Of a stretch of DNA of 64,000 nucleotides, positions 25,484 through 37,237 are shown piece after piece. The position numbers were made by a program, and so were the translations under genes. Below the pieces are notes generated by a model. The model was not told where the DNA came from. It made no database searches and worked only from the letters and a program-made list of their open reading frames with translations. How positions within the stretch are numbered: position 1 is the first letter of the stretch; each line of letters starts with the position of its first letter. This DNA comes from Vigna angularis. Its lineage: Eukaryota > Streptophyta > Magnoliopsida > Fabales > Fabaceae. The stretch spans positions 4,088,501 to 4,152,500 of the forward strand of contig NC_068973.1 of the NCBI RefSeq assembly GCF_016808095.1, in the 5' to 3' direction.

Positions 25484-26033
25484 AAAGCTGAACGGTAAAG
25501 CCCATTCCCTAGGCAGCACTCCTAGGTCAAAGACCGAGCGGTAAATCCCTCTCGGAAGAGAGGTAAAGCCCTCTCAAAGCCGAACGGTAAATCCCGTTCA
25601 CTAGGAAACACTCCTAGCTCAAAGCAGAGAGGTAAAGCCCTCTCAAAGCTGAACGGTAAAGCCTGTTCCCTAGGAAACACTCCTAGGTCAAAGACCGAGC
25701 GGTAAATCCCTCTCGGGAGAGAGGTAAAGCCCTCTCAAAGCCGAACGGTAAATCCCGTTCACTAGGAAACACTCCTAGCTCAAAGAAGAGAGGTAAAGAC
25801 CTCTCAAAGCTGAACGGTAAAGCCCGTTCCCTAGGAAGCACTCCTAGGTCAAAGACCGAGCGGTAAATCCCTCTCGGGAGAGAGGTAAAGCCCTCTCAAA
25901 GCCGAACGGTAAAACCCGTTCACTAGGAAACACTCCTAGCTCAAAGCAGAGAGGTAAAACCCTCTCAAAGCTGAACGGTAAAGCCCGTTCCCTAGGAAGC
26001 ACTCCTAGGTCAAAGACCGAGCAGTAAATCCTT
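25484..26033 (+). repeat. 161-bp tandem array within the gag-only element
   Basis: AAAGACCGAGCGGTAAATCC starts at 25529, 25690 and 25851, with a diverged copy at 26012: exactly 161 bp each time. Each unit contains smaller related pieces (GAGCGGTAAAT, GAACGGTAAA, GAGAGGTAAAGC) alternating with CTAGGAAxCACTCCTAG. The last is an inverted-repeat-like block that can pair as CTAGG with CCTAG. Confidence 0.92.
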
Positions 26034-26365
26034 CTCGATTCATATTGAAGGACGAGCGGTAAATCCCTCTCGATTAATGTTGAAGGACGAGAGGTAAATC
26101 CCTCTCGGTTCATGTTGACGGATGAGCGGTAAATCCCTCTCGGTTCATGTTGAAGGACGAGCGGTAAATCCCTCTCGGTTAATGTTGAAGGTCGAGCGGT
26201 AAAACGCTCTCGGTTCATGTTGACGGACGAGCGATAAATCCCTCTCGGTTCATGTTGAAGGACGAGCGGTAAATCCCTCTCGGTTAATGTTGAAGGACGA
26301 GCGGTAAATCCTTCTCGGTTAATGTTGAAGGTCGAGCGGTAAAACGCTCTCAGTTCGGCAAACAC
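26016..26365 (+). repeat. 35-bp tandem array, about 10 copies
   Basis: GACGAGCGGTAAATCC-type units start at about 26016, 26051, 26086, 26121, 26156, 26191, 26226, 26261, 26296 and 26331, a steady 35-bp period. Each unit continues CTCTCGGTT(C/A)ATGTTGA. As 35 is not a multiple of 3, any reading frame through it rotates, so the array is not conserved as protein. Confidence 0.92.
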
Positions 26366-26428
26366 AGCCTCCCTCAAACTCATAAGTCCTATAGTTAACC
26401 ACGGCTAAAGCCAAACGCTTAACTCGGA

Positions 26429-26442
26429 CTTGGGGGGCATAA
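26429..26442 (+). other. Polypurine tract of the gag-only element
   Basis: ACTTGGGGGGCATAA directly precedes the 3' LTR. The G-run is the likely plus-strand primer. Confidence 0.7.
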
Positions 26443-26876
26443 TGTATCATATAAAATATTGACCGAGTGGTTATAAACAACCAATCGGATTTCTAGGTAA
26501 TCTGTTTATATCTTATTCTGTTTATATTTTATCAGGCTTATATCAGCTCAGGATCCATGAAGTAAATTATAAATACAAAGCCAAGGCCGAAAGCGAGGTA
26601 CGTTCCACTTACGCATTATTTACTCTACGTTACTCTCAAATACTCAATAGTGATAACCATTCAGTAAATATTCAACCAAGAGCCGAGGCTATTCAAATCA
26701 CACGCCTAACTTGAGCGTCGGAGTATCTTTTGCAGGTACATCCTCCCTCATCAAGAAGGAGACCGATCGGTTTATGCTAACACCGATCGGCCAATAGCAG
26801 GAGTTTGGAAGCGAGCGAGCGGTTCAAACACATCAGCAGGTTAGTCTCTCAGTCCCGCAAAATATCAACCGAAACA
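26443..26876 (+). repeat. 3' LTR of the gag-only element
   Basis: 434 bp, the same length as the 5' LTR with about 24 substitutions and no indels seen. It is followed by the CTTAA duplication. Confidence 0.92.
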
Positions 26877-26881
26877 CTTAA

Positions 26882-28564
26882 TTTTTTGTTTTTTCACTAT
26901 ATATATTTTTTACTAGCCTTCCATGACAACGTTATATTTATTTTACTAATTTTTCTCACATTGAAAATGGAAGAAGGCATTACTCTTAATCGTCACATTT
27001 CATTAATTAAACACTATACTAACACAATTAACAACACGAAATTTTCACTCAACATTCCAAAATTGAAGATAAAAAGACGGAAACTAACGAAAGCACAAAA
27101 AGAACTTATTAAGTGGTTGCAATTATTATTATTTTTCCCATCCTCAATATGTTAGGTTAACAAAGTAGATGAAAACGTGTTTAGAAGAAAACACTCATTA
27201 ACCATCACATCTATATCATAAACATTTTTTTCCACAAAGACTTGGATGTTTTTTAGAACTTAGGAATACATGGTGTAAATGTGCTAAATAATTATACATG
27301 TGGATTACAATAGAGATGTACTATAAAGTACAAGTGTAATTTATTCTATACTAGTTATTAATTTTAAAATAGCGATTATAAATATATTTTATGTTCTAAC
27401 TTAAATTCAGCTTACAAGAATTGAATCTTCAAAAGAAGTGTTTAACTGTAAAAATGTATCTAATAATACTAATCGGTCTCGATCACATGACGCAAACAAA
27501 TAGCTCTCTAAGAAAACCAAGTTGCTTTGTCACTTTCACCATTACAACATCGAAGTTTTCTTATAATGTCACCAAGTGTCTTATATATAACATGTTGCAA
27601 GAAAACTCTTTTATTTAAGATTTTATATTCAGTATATATGTACATATCGACGTATTTATATAAGTGGTTCCAACGATTCCATCATGTAAAACTCGATTTG
27701 ACTTTCTAAATAAAATAAACTACATTTCTTATGAACAAGACATTCACGAATTTGGTGAACTAACCTGCATGAAAATGTGTTGGACGAACTTCTCCAACAT
27801 CCTCTACCTAGAAAATGGAGAAGATAATGGTATATATACATAATCTTTTATTTTCTTTAATTTATGAACAAATAACTAATATTTTGATTAAAACTCCTTT
27901 CTAGATATATTTTGTTTTATCATTTAATATATAATTTATGTACGGTAGAATTTCATACAGTTACTTCACATAAATATTTGCCAATCGTAACTTAAATTTT
28001 TAATTTTGCAAAATTAAACTTTATGAAAGAAAAATTAGCTGTTTTAACTCATTGTTAATGTGATAACTATAATTGACATATATAAAAAATGTGTTAAACC
28101 TAGTCATTGATATTCTACTAAATAACCGGTACCATCATCATTAAAACGTGACAACATTTTCTATTAACAATAAGATAATTGTTATTAATATCTTAGCTAA
28201 ATAAGTAATCAATACTATATTATGATTATTAATTGCGAAGCATGATGTTTTAATTTTATACAAAGGTATGTATTATCGTAATTGTTTGACAACGATGACT
28301 TTCAAAAATCCTGAACCAGAAAATTGCAATTGTTGTATTATTGTCCTAAGAAACATCTTTCAGTTTCAGTTGCAATTGTTCTATCAGTGTGCAGTACTTG
28401 GCTTTGAATGCACTTCATCTATCATCACCCAATTCTGACTACTACTTCTACAAACTTCCCTCCAAAACCAACCCACGTAAGCAACTTAACGCGAACCCCA
28501 CTTCCTTATTCAAAGCCCTCGACAGTTTTCGAAGCAACCCACGTAACGTAACCAGTTGCCAACA
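26882..28564. other. Intergenic DNA and upstream region of the GH28 gene
   Basis: No gene recognised. The last approximately 180 bases (28385-28564) are less AT-rich and probably include the 5' leader of the gene starting at 28565. No promoter motif is claimed. Confidence 0.55.
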
Positions 28565-31175
28565 ATGGTGGAGAATTCAGGGGTACTCGGGTGGTTCCTC
28601 CTCAACCCCAAAACGCCACCTTTCGCTTCTCACAAGACCCTCTTCGCGTTCCTTTGGGTGGCGGCGCTGGCCTCGCTTTTCGTCTGGCAGAGGAACACCA
28701 TCAGCGGCTTTCTGGTGCTGGGTGGTGTTCCTGTGCAGCCACCGCCGAAGCTGCGGCCGGTGGTTTTCTGTTTGACTGAGTTTGGTGGGGTCGGTGACGG
28801 GGTTACTCTCAACACTGAGGCGTTTGAGAGAGGTGTTAGGGCCATTTCCAAGTTGGGGAATAAGGGTGGCGGCCAACTCACTGTGCCACCTGGACGTTGG
28901 CTCACAGCACCCTTCAACCTCACCAGTCACATGACTCTTTTTCTTGCTCCTGATGCGGTTATACTTGCAATTCAGGTGGGGTTTTTTATGTTCTTTTTCT
29001 TTCAAATCTCAATTCAATAGTAATAGTATAACCTTGATACCATGATAACAACACTGAAACGGTTTTGTACTTGTTAAAGATCAAGATAAATTATACTTGA
29101 TATTGATGGAAAGAGTTAATCCGCGTGATGTAATGTGTTTCGAACTGGTTTGTGTCTGAAAAAGAGAAGAACTGTCATAAATCCCCACCCATTTTGTGGT
29201 GGATTGAGACTGAAAAGGAGAAAACAAAAAAAAAATTAGACAGAAATTGATCAAAGAAAAAAAGGAGACGAGGTGGAAAAGAAAGTAAGCTGAAAATGAG
29301 ATAGAAAAGAAAGTGAGTATACAATTGTAATTTTACCATAGAAGCTGTTACTATGACTAGGGCAGTTTAGCCACATTCTCGTCATATGATATACATTCTG
29401 CTGCATTTTTATGATTGACCTTTTCAGTCCTACTGTTCCTCACTCACTTGATTAAATTAAAACTTTTTACTTACTTTTATATATGTGATTTTGTGTGATG
29501 ATTAACAGGACGAAAAGTATTGGCCACTGATGCCTGCATTGCCTTCATATGGGTATGGAAGGGAGCATCCCGGGCCTCGATATACCAGTTTGATCCACGG
29601 TCAAAATCTTAGAGATGTTGTCATAACAGGTCAGGATAAACAAGTCATCATCTTCTCTTTCGAACAACACTTATACATAGTATCAAAATATAACCAAATC
29701 GTTATATGTTAAGGAGAATAAGAAAATAATATTGTCCAACTTTTTGTGATGCCAAATAGTTTGAAGGTTTTAGTTAATGGATCACTGTATTTTATAACTT
29801 CTGCTTTTGGATACCAATGTACACTGTTTAGATATATTGTGGGAAACCAGTTTTAGTGTTTTTTAACTCATCATATACTGATCAGGATAAACAAAATTTT
29901 CTGATACAATACTGATTTCTTTTATTTTTGTTATACTTGCTCTCTATGTTTCTGTTGTTTACAGGGCATAATGGTACCATAAATGGACAGGGACAAACGT
30001 GGTGGACAAAATATCGGCAAAAGCTTCTGAACCACACTAGGGGGCCACTTGTTCAGATATTATGGTCTAGTGACATTGTGATCTCAAATATTACTTTGCG
30101 TGACTCTCCTTTTTGGACACTTCATCCGTATGACTGCAAAAATGTTACAGTGAAAAATGTCACTATATTGGCTCCTGTATATCACGCTCCAAATACTGAT
30201 GGCATAGATCCTGGCAAGTGTCTTCTACTAAAAGCTACAACATATTTCATATCTTAACATGTGATGTGCTGGTCATTTCTATCCTCTGTTTGATTACACG
30301 TTCAGTTTGTTTTATTGTTGTATGAATAATATTCACAAGTCTCGGTTTCTATGAACAGATTCTTGTGAGGATATGTTGATAGAGGACTGTTACATAAGTG
30401 TGGGGGATGATGCAATTGCAATAAAAAGTGGATGGGATCAATATGGAATTACTTATGGAAGGCCTTCCAAGAATATAGTTATTCGAAACCTTGTTGTTCG
30501 ATCTAATGTCAGGTAAAGTGAATTCCTAACTCAAGCCAACAAATAGGAAACAAAGCATAGCATATCTTGTGTTATTGCAAGTCATTCGGAATCTCATGTT
30601 GTCTTGATATTTAAATAGTTTGGAAAATTCTGTGTGTGAAATGCAACAGTGCTGGGATCTCAATAGGCAGTGAGATGTCTGGTGGGGTATCAAACGTGCT
30701 GGTGGAGAACATTCTGGTATGGGAATCAAGACGTGCCATGAGAATCAAGACAGCACCAGGAAGAGGTGGCTACGTGCGCCAAATAACTTACAGGAACCTA
30801 GTTTTCAAAAACGTGCGTGTTGGAATTGTGATAAAGACAGATTACAATGAACACCCTGGTGCTGGATACGATCCAAAAGCACTTCCAATACTGAGAGACG
30901 TAAGGTTCATCAATATCCGTGGCCAAGGAGTTCGTGTGCCAGTTCGAATTCAAGGCAGTGAACAGATTCCAATAAGAAATGTGACATTCCAGAACATGAA
31001 GGTTGGCACAACCTACAAGAAGAAGCATATCTTCCAGTGTGCCTTTGTCCAAGGTCAGGTAATAGGGACCATCTCTCCCGCTCCCTGTGACAGCTTTGAT
31101 CGGTACGATGAGCAAGGGCAGCTTGTTAAGCATGCTGCTTCGCAGAATGTCACAGACATAGATTATGAAATTTGA
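28565..31175 (+). CDS. Polygalacturonase-like GH28 protein with N-terminal membrane anchor, 5 exons
   Basis: Exons 28565-28975, 29509-29629, 29965-30213, 30359-30512 and 30650-31175 give 1461 nt, or 486 residues. Introns 1, 2 and 4 are GT-AG. Intron 3 uses GCAAGT as donor, and only this keeps the frame and the motif NTDGIDPDSCEDM. Translation starts at the ATG at 28565; an upstream in-frame TTG is ignored. Residues 25-41 (TLFAFLWVAALASLFVW) form a membrane anchor. FGGVGDGVTLNTEAF follows. GH28 motifs are NTDGIDP (254-260), GDDAIAIKSG (DD at 277-278) and RIK (343-345). The usual GHG catalytic-His motif is replaced by GISIGSEMSGG (314-324), as in the plant PG clade lacking domain III. Family members act on pectin in the secretory route or cell wall; activity of this clade is less certain. 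Upstream TTG-to-ATG context and downstream 3' end were not resolved further. Confidence 0.93.
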
Positions 31176-34100
31176 GGTGTCTTCAGCTCCAAACTCAAAT
31201 AATATCATACCTCTCGTGTGCGTGCATGTATATAAAGAGTTTGTTCAATGAAAGCATGAGAGGAAGGAAGTTGTTAGTTACTTTTCTTAGGTGATGAGTT
31301 GTATATAGGAAAATTTTCAGACGCTTATATAAATTTTCCAGAATTTCAAAATCGTTTCTGAGATAATGTTCTATGAAATGCAAGTGATTATACCTTCCAG
31401 AAGTCATGGAAGTTAGACGGATGCATTTGATTGAAAGTTATAACTAATTCTTAAATCATAACTTTTTGAGTCAGATTATAACCATAATCGATAGCTTAAA
31501 AATGTTTTATCAGTGAACAGTTTTAAATTAAACAATTATATGTTAATTAATTATATTCAAAATCATATGATTATTTCCTTATGATTCTGAATAAAGAAAC
31601 CATAATTAGCATGCTACTTTTTTTTTTTACACTTTGAAGGAGAACAGAAAGATAAGAATTCAGGTGTTTGGACCCGTACAATCCAATGCTTAAAAGGCTT
31701 TTTCTTCTTGCACCTCATACTTTCCAAATACACTCCACATATCTTCTTATACAATGATTAACTACTATTGAAGAATTTCAAAAAACAAACCCTACCTTAT
31801 TTGCATACCTCCATAGTTTTTTCCTCCAACGAGACTCCATTTCATCTCTGAAGAAATGTTGCTTATTTCAATAAATGTTTTCATACCTAACATCAATTCT
31901 GTTCCACATGTTTGTTTATAATGACTTACCAAAAACTACTTTATTTTGTAAAAAACAAATATTTCATTTATTGTAGAAAATACCTACGAATTTTATAATT
32001 TTAGAAAAATAATTATCCAACAAAAAATATTTATCAATTAAAATTTTTAAGAAAAATAACAAAAAAATGTTTTTTGTTTTAAACTTTTATAACAGACTTG
32101 TAAGAAAAATCTCATTAAATATAAAAAGTTCTAATAGTACGTACCACTTTATATTAATTTTAGTTTTAAATCTTCTAAATTATAAATGTCTTTGACAACA
32201 TGTTTTTCTTACCAAAAACTCTTGACTACTTGATGAAGCCTTACTTGCCTATCTTTAACTACACACCTACCAAATTCAAGAAGCCATGTTGAAAATTATA
32301 TAAAATCAGACGAGAACTGAATAAAAATAATATGAAAAAAAAATGGTAATCTCTAATGGGTTAGGTATATACTCTCACTTTACGGATCAGTTGAACATTT
32401 GCTTAGAAGTATTAGTCACGATCAAATCATGTCTAAAACACGAACAATAATTTTATGTTTGGTAAAGAATTTTAAAATTAAAAAAAAAATATGTTAAAGT
32501 TGAATTTTTTATTTTAATTTATATAAGACAGTTTAAATTTATTGATTTTTTTTTATTTGGATTTAATTATCACACCAAATAGAAAACTTAATAGTTCAGT
32601 AGTGCAAATTGTTGGGAATGCAAGTGTGAGTCTAAGTTCTATATTGGATAAAAATGAGAAAGTAAAACACTTTATACAGATGAAAGACTTATTAATTCAT
32701 TGTCTTAAGGTTTTAGATAGAGAGTGATGTCAATTCCTTATATGATTGAACTCAGATCTCATTGGTGTTTGTGTCTCCCTAATTAACGTCCTCTTGATAG
32801 ACCCAATAGTAAAGAGTCGATGATTTGTCTTGATGACCAGATAATATTGGTTAAGAAAACTCTAATAAATACTAACCTTTAAATCATTTAGTATACATCG
32901 TTAGGTAAATAATCTTAATAATATCAACTAAAAAATAATTATCAAAATATACAAGAAAATTCTTAAATAATGATAAATTTTAGTGACTAAAAATATGTTT
33001 AGAAACCAATTTCGTAATTAGAGGTCAATGCAGAGACTAATTGTAATTTTTTTTAAACTAGTTTAATTACTAAAGTTGAATTTATGTTATACTAACTGTG
33101 ATCGAGCTAAAAAAATGTAAAAAAGATAAATAAATTTGTGGAACAAGAAACTACGAAAATTTTAAATCTTTATTTTTTAAAATTAAATTTGACCTTTTTT
33201 TAGTTTTAACTAATCAAATATTCTTATAAGTTTTAAAAAAATTAATTTGTTAAATTATTTAACTAAAAGAAGATACTTTTGCCATTAAACATATTTAAAA
33301 ATTAAGGAAATTTTCCACAAATAAAATATTATAAAAGGTAGACATGAGGGATAAAAGAAGTTGCACATGATACAAGATTCTAGTAAGGACTTGTTCTGTA
33401 GAAAGACATAGTAAGAAAATGTTTTTAGGAGGGTCTGGACACATTAAGTGCATTTGTATATTCTGGTGGCTTCCAATCGAAGGAAGTAGTTGAGTGAGAG
33501 TTATGATTAGTTTTGAAGATAAGATTAAAGAAGGGTTTGATATAGCATGTGTTAAAAGCCAATAGATGATAATTGGCACGTGATGCAAAATGCAATGTTG
33601 ATTGAAACTACAGCCTTTGACTTGGTTGCGTTGTGGTTGTGGCTGCCAACACCTAAACCAACCCAACTTAGACGGCACCCTATTCTGGCTTTGTTTCAAG
33701 TTGACCTAATTAAATTCCCTCTCCACACAACCATGCAGTGGACTCAGTCCATTTGCAGATAATCTATTACTTTGGATCTTCTAGGGTTTCACATCACCTT
33801 CTCAACTATGTATCTTCAAAAAATAATAAAAGTTCAAAATTAATTTTTCTATAAATAAAATTTTGTAGACTTTTTCTACACTGATTAATATTTAATTTTT
33901 TCATAAATTTGAGTAATAGCAAGTTTTATATTTGTCAATTGAGGTTATACTGTGATGGTTATTATCTCATCATCTTATCATTTCTTCACGTGTTAAAGAA
34001 AATGAAATTTTGTAATTAATTTTGAATGTTTCACGTCGATCAAGAAAATAAATCTTTCAAAATCAACAACACATCTCTTATCACGAAAAGTTTGCACCTA

Positions 34101-34472
34101 TTGTAACAAATATGGTCATATTATCAATATCTGTTATAAAAAACACGGATACTCCCTAGACATAAGTTTCACAACAACAAAGTAGACATGTTCACAACAC
34201 TGTTGTGTAAGAAAACAACGATTTCACACCATAATCAACTTCAACTCACAAGTCTCACTTCACAACAGTATCAAATCCTTTGTTCAAATAATCCAATGAT
34301 CGAGTTCCCAAGGCCCAAATCAATCAAGCTGAGTTTGTGACAGCTTGCAGTCCACGATAAGTAATATTGTTTCTATTTTTCTTAAACTAGGATTAATCTT
34401 TAAATTTTAGATTCTAGAACAACAGACCACATATGCATTTCTTTAGATAATTTCTCTTCATATCATAAAATT
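31176..34472. other. Intergenic DNA
   Basis: No gene recognised. The first few hundred bases probably contain the 3' UTR of the GH28 gene. The segment 33300-33780 is less AT-rich, with a 134-codon minus-strand open frame and no recognised motif; it is left uncalled. The last eight bases (ATAAAATT, 34465-34472) are a target-site duplication. Confidence 0.5.
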
Positions 34473-35363
34473 TAGGGTTGGGTATAGTTTAATAAACTGT
34501 ACTAAACTACAGTTATCTATACTATAATATATTTAAAAAAAACTAAACTGATGTATACTAAAAACTAATTAAACTATTTTTTAGTTCAGTTAGAAAAACT
34601 GAACTTTATATCAGTTTAGTATAGTTAATTGTATGAACTGCTTGTCTTATTAATACTGATTTTGTCCATTGTATACAACCGCGAAATTGCATCATGTTTA
34701 TTTCTAATTTCTTTATAACGCATGACCAATTATAATAAAAAATTACCTCTGAAATTTTCATTCACATGCACGGCTTTCCTGCAAAACAATTAGCGAAGAT
34801 AATTCAGTTTCGTTTTTGCCTAAAACTTAGTCCGAAAGTGTTATTTATGAATCCGCAAAGATAAAATGGAATGAAATAAACCAACCCGAGATCTACAGAA
34901 CCAGATTGTGCAGTCGATCCTATCCAAAATTCACCCCTCATTTCAGCCTCAAATTTGTTGAGATCAACAAGGACAGACATGTCAAAGTTGAAGGCAATAA
35001 TGTAGGCCGCCAACGGGGCCGAAGCCAATTTCTCTCATTTCCTGAATTTTGCATTGGCAGCTATTGTATTACAACTAGCACTCTTTCTTCTTTCTTCAGA
35101 GTTATCTTTGTTTGAGTTCAATTGACAGGCAACGACAAAGGGCTTTGAATGAGAATCCAAAGTAAGGAATGCAGGAAAACTTAAACCTTATCAGTTAAAT
35201 TTTGTGTAGTTAGCAGTGCGGTTTAGTTTTTACTATAGTTTAAGAAGTTCAGTTCAGTTTATCTGAACTACTTTTAAGTTTAGTTCAGTTCAAAAGAAAT
35301 AGTTTGTACTTCAGTACAGTTTTCATCAATATAATTCAGTGCAATTCAGTTTGCCCAGCCCTA
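34473..35363. mobile_element. Non-autonomous hAT-type element, 891 bp, 8-bp TSD
   Basis: The left terminus is TAGGGTTGGGTATAG and the right terminus on the other strand is TAGGGCTGGGCAAAC. These inverted ends match at most positions. A perfect 8-bp duplication ATAAAATT lies at 34465-34472 and 35364-35371. An 8-bp target and TAGGGxTGGGxA-type ends fit the hAT superfamily. Subterminal zones (34480-34640 and 35215-35345) hold many short direct and inverted AACTGAAC/AGTTCAGTTT motifs, as hAT transposase-binding zones do. No transposase is encoded. The central 34700-35130 is less repetitive and carries a 74-codon minus-strand open frame (34804-35028, starting MASAPLAAYIIAFNFD) that could be a captured gene piece; it was not identified. 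Confidence 0.85.
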
Positions 35364-37151
35364 ATAAAATTCATCTTATTTCCATTACTTCACATAATGC
35401 ACACATCATCAAAGCTCATTATTTTGGTACTGTCATTTTTAATCTTATTAGTATCCAAGACTATCACCAATTTCAATTGTCATCTCATTTTATCTTCTTA
35501 TGGTCTTGAGACACAAGATGTTCAAACCAAAGAGAGGATTGGTTTGATTAAACCTCGAGGCAGTTTATACATTTTTCTGCACCTTCAATTGTTTATGTTA
35601 AAATAATTCTTGTAATATTCCTATTCGTAACATATGGCATTCTCACCTAGGACATCCATATAATAGTATAGATTACAAGTTTTGCGATCTAAATATTAGT
35701 ACATTACCAATGATAATATTGATGTTTGTGATGCTTACCATTGTTCCAACAAAGAAAACTACCATATTCTCTCAACACATTTATCTTCGACATAAGCCCT
35801 AAGACATCTTGCTTATACCAATATATAATATGTTCCCTAATTTTGATTGTGTTCAAATTTCTCTATTCAAACAGTTGACACAAGGACATCTAAATTTTGC
35901 TTCATCACTTTACCCTCATTATGTTGCACAAATTATATAAACTCTCTTACTCATTTCAATAACCTAGCACTGATGCATGATGAATTAGTCCAATCTCAAT
36001 CTATACGTATATATACTGAAATTGTTCACACAATTTTAGTAATATTGAATGATCACTTTGATTGTTTTTGTATTCAAGGTTTGATCATGTCTCATTCAAT
36101 AAGATTCACTTTATTTAGTTTATTGTACATAACATATCTTAAATTTCACAAAATTTTATCAATATTTCGCATTGGTCTTCACGTTACACAAAATGAAGGT
36201 GATTATAAACCACAATCAAATATGCACCCAAAGATCAATACAAAACACAGTTGCAAATATTCATGAATTTTAAAACATTTATATTAAAATTTATATATAG
36301 TAATAAACTATGATAAGTGATTAATCTTCTTAAACATCCCAACTAACAATTGAAGATTCAATATTTATAAATTGTTAGTACTGCAAACTCTTATATTCAT
36401 TTTTTAAAAACTACATTTCTTCAAATTTAGAGATAATAAATAATTTTTGTATTGAATCTCAAACGGGAAACTAAGGCTAACTCAATTCAACAATATATTT
36501 AAGCATACAATTAATCACATATTCAACATAAAAAAAATAACCTATTATAAAATTATAGGCTCTTTTTAAAAATAAATTTTAAAGATAATAATAAGAATCT
36601 AGGAGTGTGAAAAGTAGACAATACTGCAGAAGGATGCAACTAATTGCATTTTGGAAAGGTCCACAATTTCACCATAAAGATGTAGTACTTGGACACAAAT
36701 AACATATATTAGTCTCAGGAACAAACGTTAGTAAAAAATGCACAAGAAAATGAAAAGCATCACGCTTACCACGACGAAGAAGAAGAACGACGAAACCGAA
36801 TAACAAATGAATGTGTGGCACAGTGGTGACAATGACGAACGAAAAGGTTGGCAACGTCGAAGCAGTGACGGTGACGTTCATGTTACAACTAAAGCAAAAT
36901 CAACATATAGTTTTGGTTAGTTGTATAACTGAATCCATATTCCTTTTTAAAAAAAAAAGTTTTAAAATATTTTGAAAATTTTGTGAACTTTTATGCTTCG
37001 GTTATTTGTTAACTATGTCAAAAAAGTATATATGACTTCATTTTTTTTAGAAATAAGACCTATATGTTTGCGAAATTTACAAAAATGTCATCACTCATTT
37101 TATGTTATAGTTTTATCTAAACAAAACCTATCAAGCGTGTTAAAAGACTAA
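35364..37151. other. Intergenic DNA
   Basis: No gene recognised. Short open frames at 35847-36266 (+) and 36669-36881 (-) have no motif that I can name. Confidence 0.5.
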
Positions 37152-37164
37152 TTTTGTACTAGTG
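37152..37164 (-). mobile_element. CACTA-type terminus (right end)
   Basis: TTTTGTACTAGTG reads CACTAGTACAAAA on the minus strand, nearly the same as the terminus at 63971. The element would extend leftwards, but no matching left end was found within a few kb. It may be a truncated or decayed end. Confidence 0.4.
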
Positions 37165-37178
37165 TATAGATGAATGTT

Positions 37179-37237
37179 TATTATTATTATTATTATTATT
37201 AGTAGTAGTAGTAGTAGTATTAGTATTAGTATTAGTT
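37179..37237. repeat. Compound trinucleotide/hexanucleotide microsatellite
   Basis: (TTA)n passes into (GTA)n and then (GTATTA)n, showing stepwise mutation within one tract. Confidence 0.92.

Larger units (their letters stand above)
23533..26876 (+). mobile_element. Gag-only LTR retrotransposon (TR-GAG type), complete, TSD CTTAA
   Basis: Two 434-bp LTRs (23533-23966 and 26443-26876), each TG...CA, are flanked by a perfect CTTAA duplication (23528-23532 and 26877-26881). The order is LTR, tRNA-type primer site, one gag ORF, tandem arrays, polypurine tract, LTR. No protease, reverse transcriptase, RNase H or integrase is present. The gag frame stops at RGVIN, close to where protease would begin in plant Gypsy elements, and array DNA follows. 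By eye the LTRs differ at about 24 of 434 sites (about 5.5%). At an assumed 1.3e-8 substitutions per site per year this means roughly 2 million years. The element must have moved using enzymes supplied in trans (inference). Confidence 0.9.

Noticed and set aside
25844..26383. A 179-codon minus-strand open frame with repeated peptide text
   Set aside because: It is the 35-bp array read backwards. The period is not a multiple of three, so it is not maintained as protein repeats.
30214..30257. The open frame after NTDGIDP reading GKCLLLKATTYFIS
   Set aside because: This is intron sequence after a GC donor. The next exon at 30359 restores the GH28 motif.
33295..33780. A possible gene (134-codon minus-strand frame)
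   Set aside because: No recognisable domain, no clear splice structure, and codon text typical of random AT-rich DNA.
36669..36881. A minus-strand frame starting MNVTVTASTLPTFSF
   Set aside because: It is short, with no domain or splice continuation recognised.
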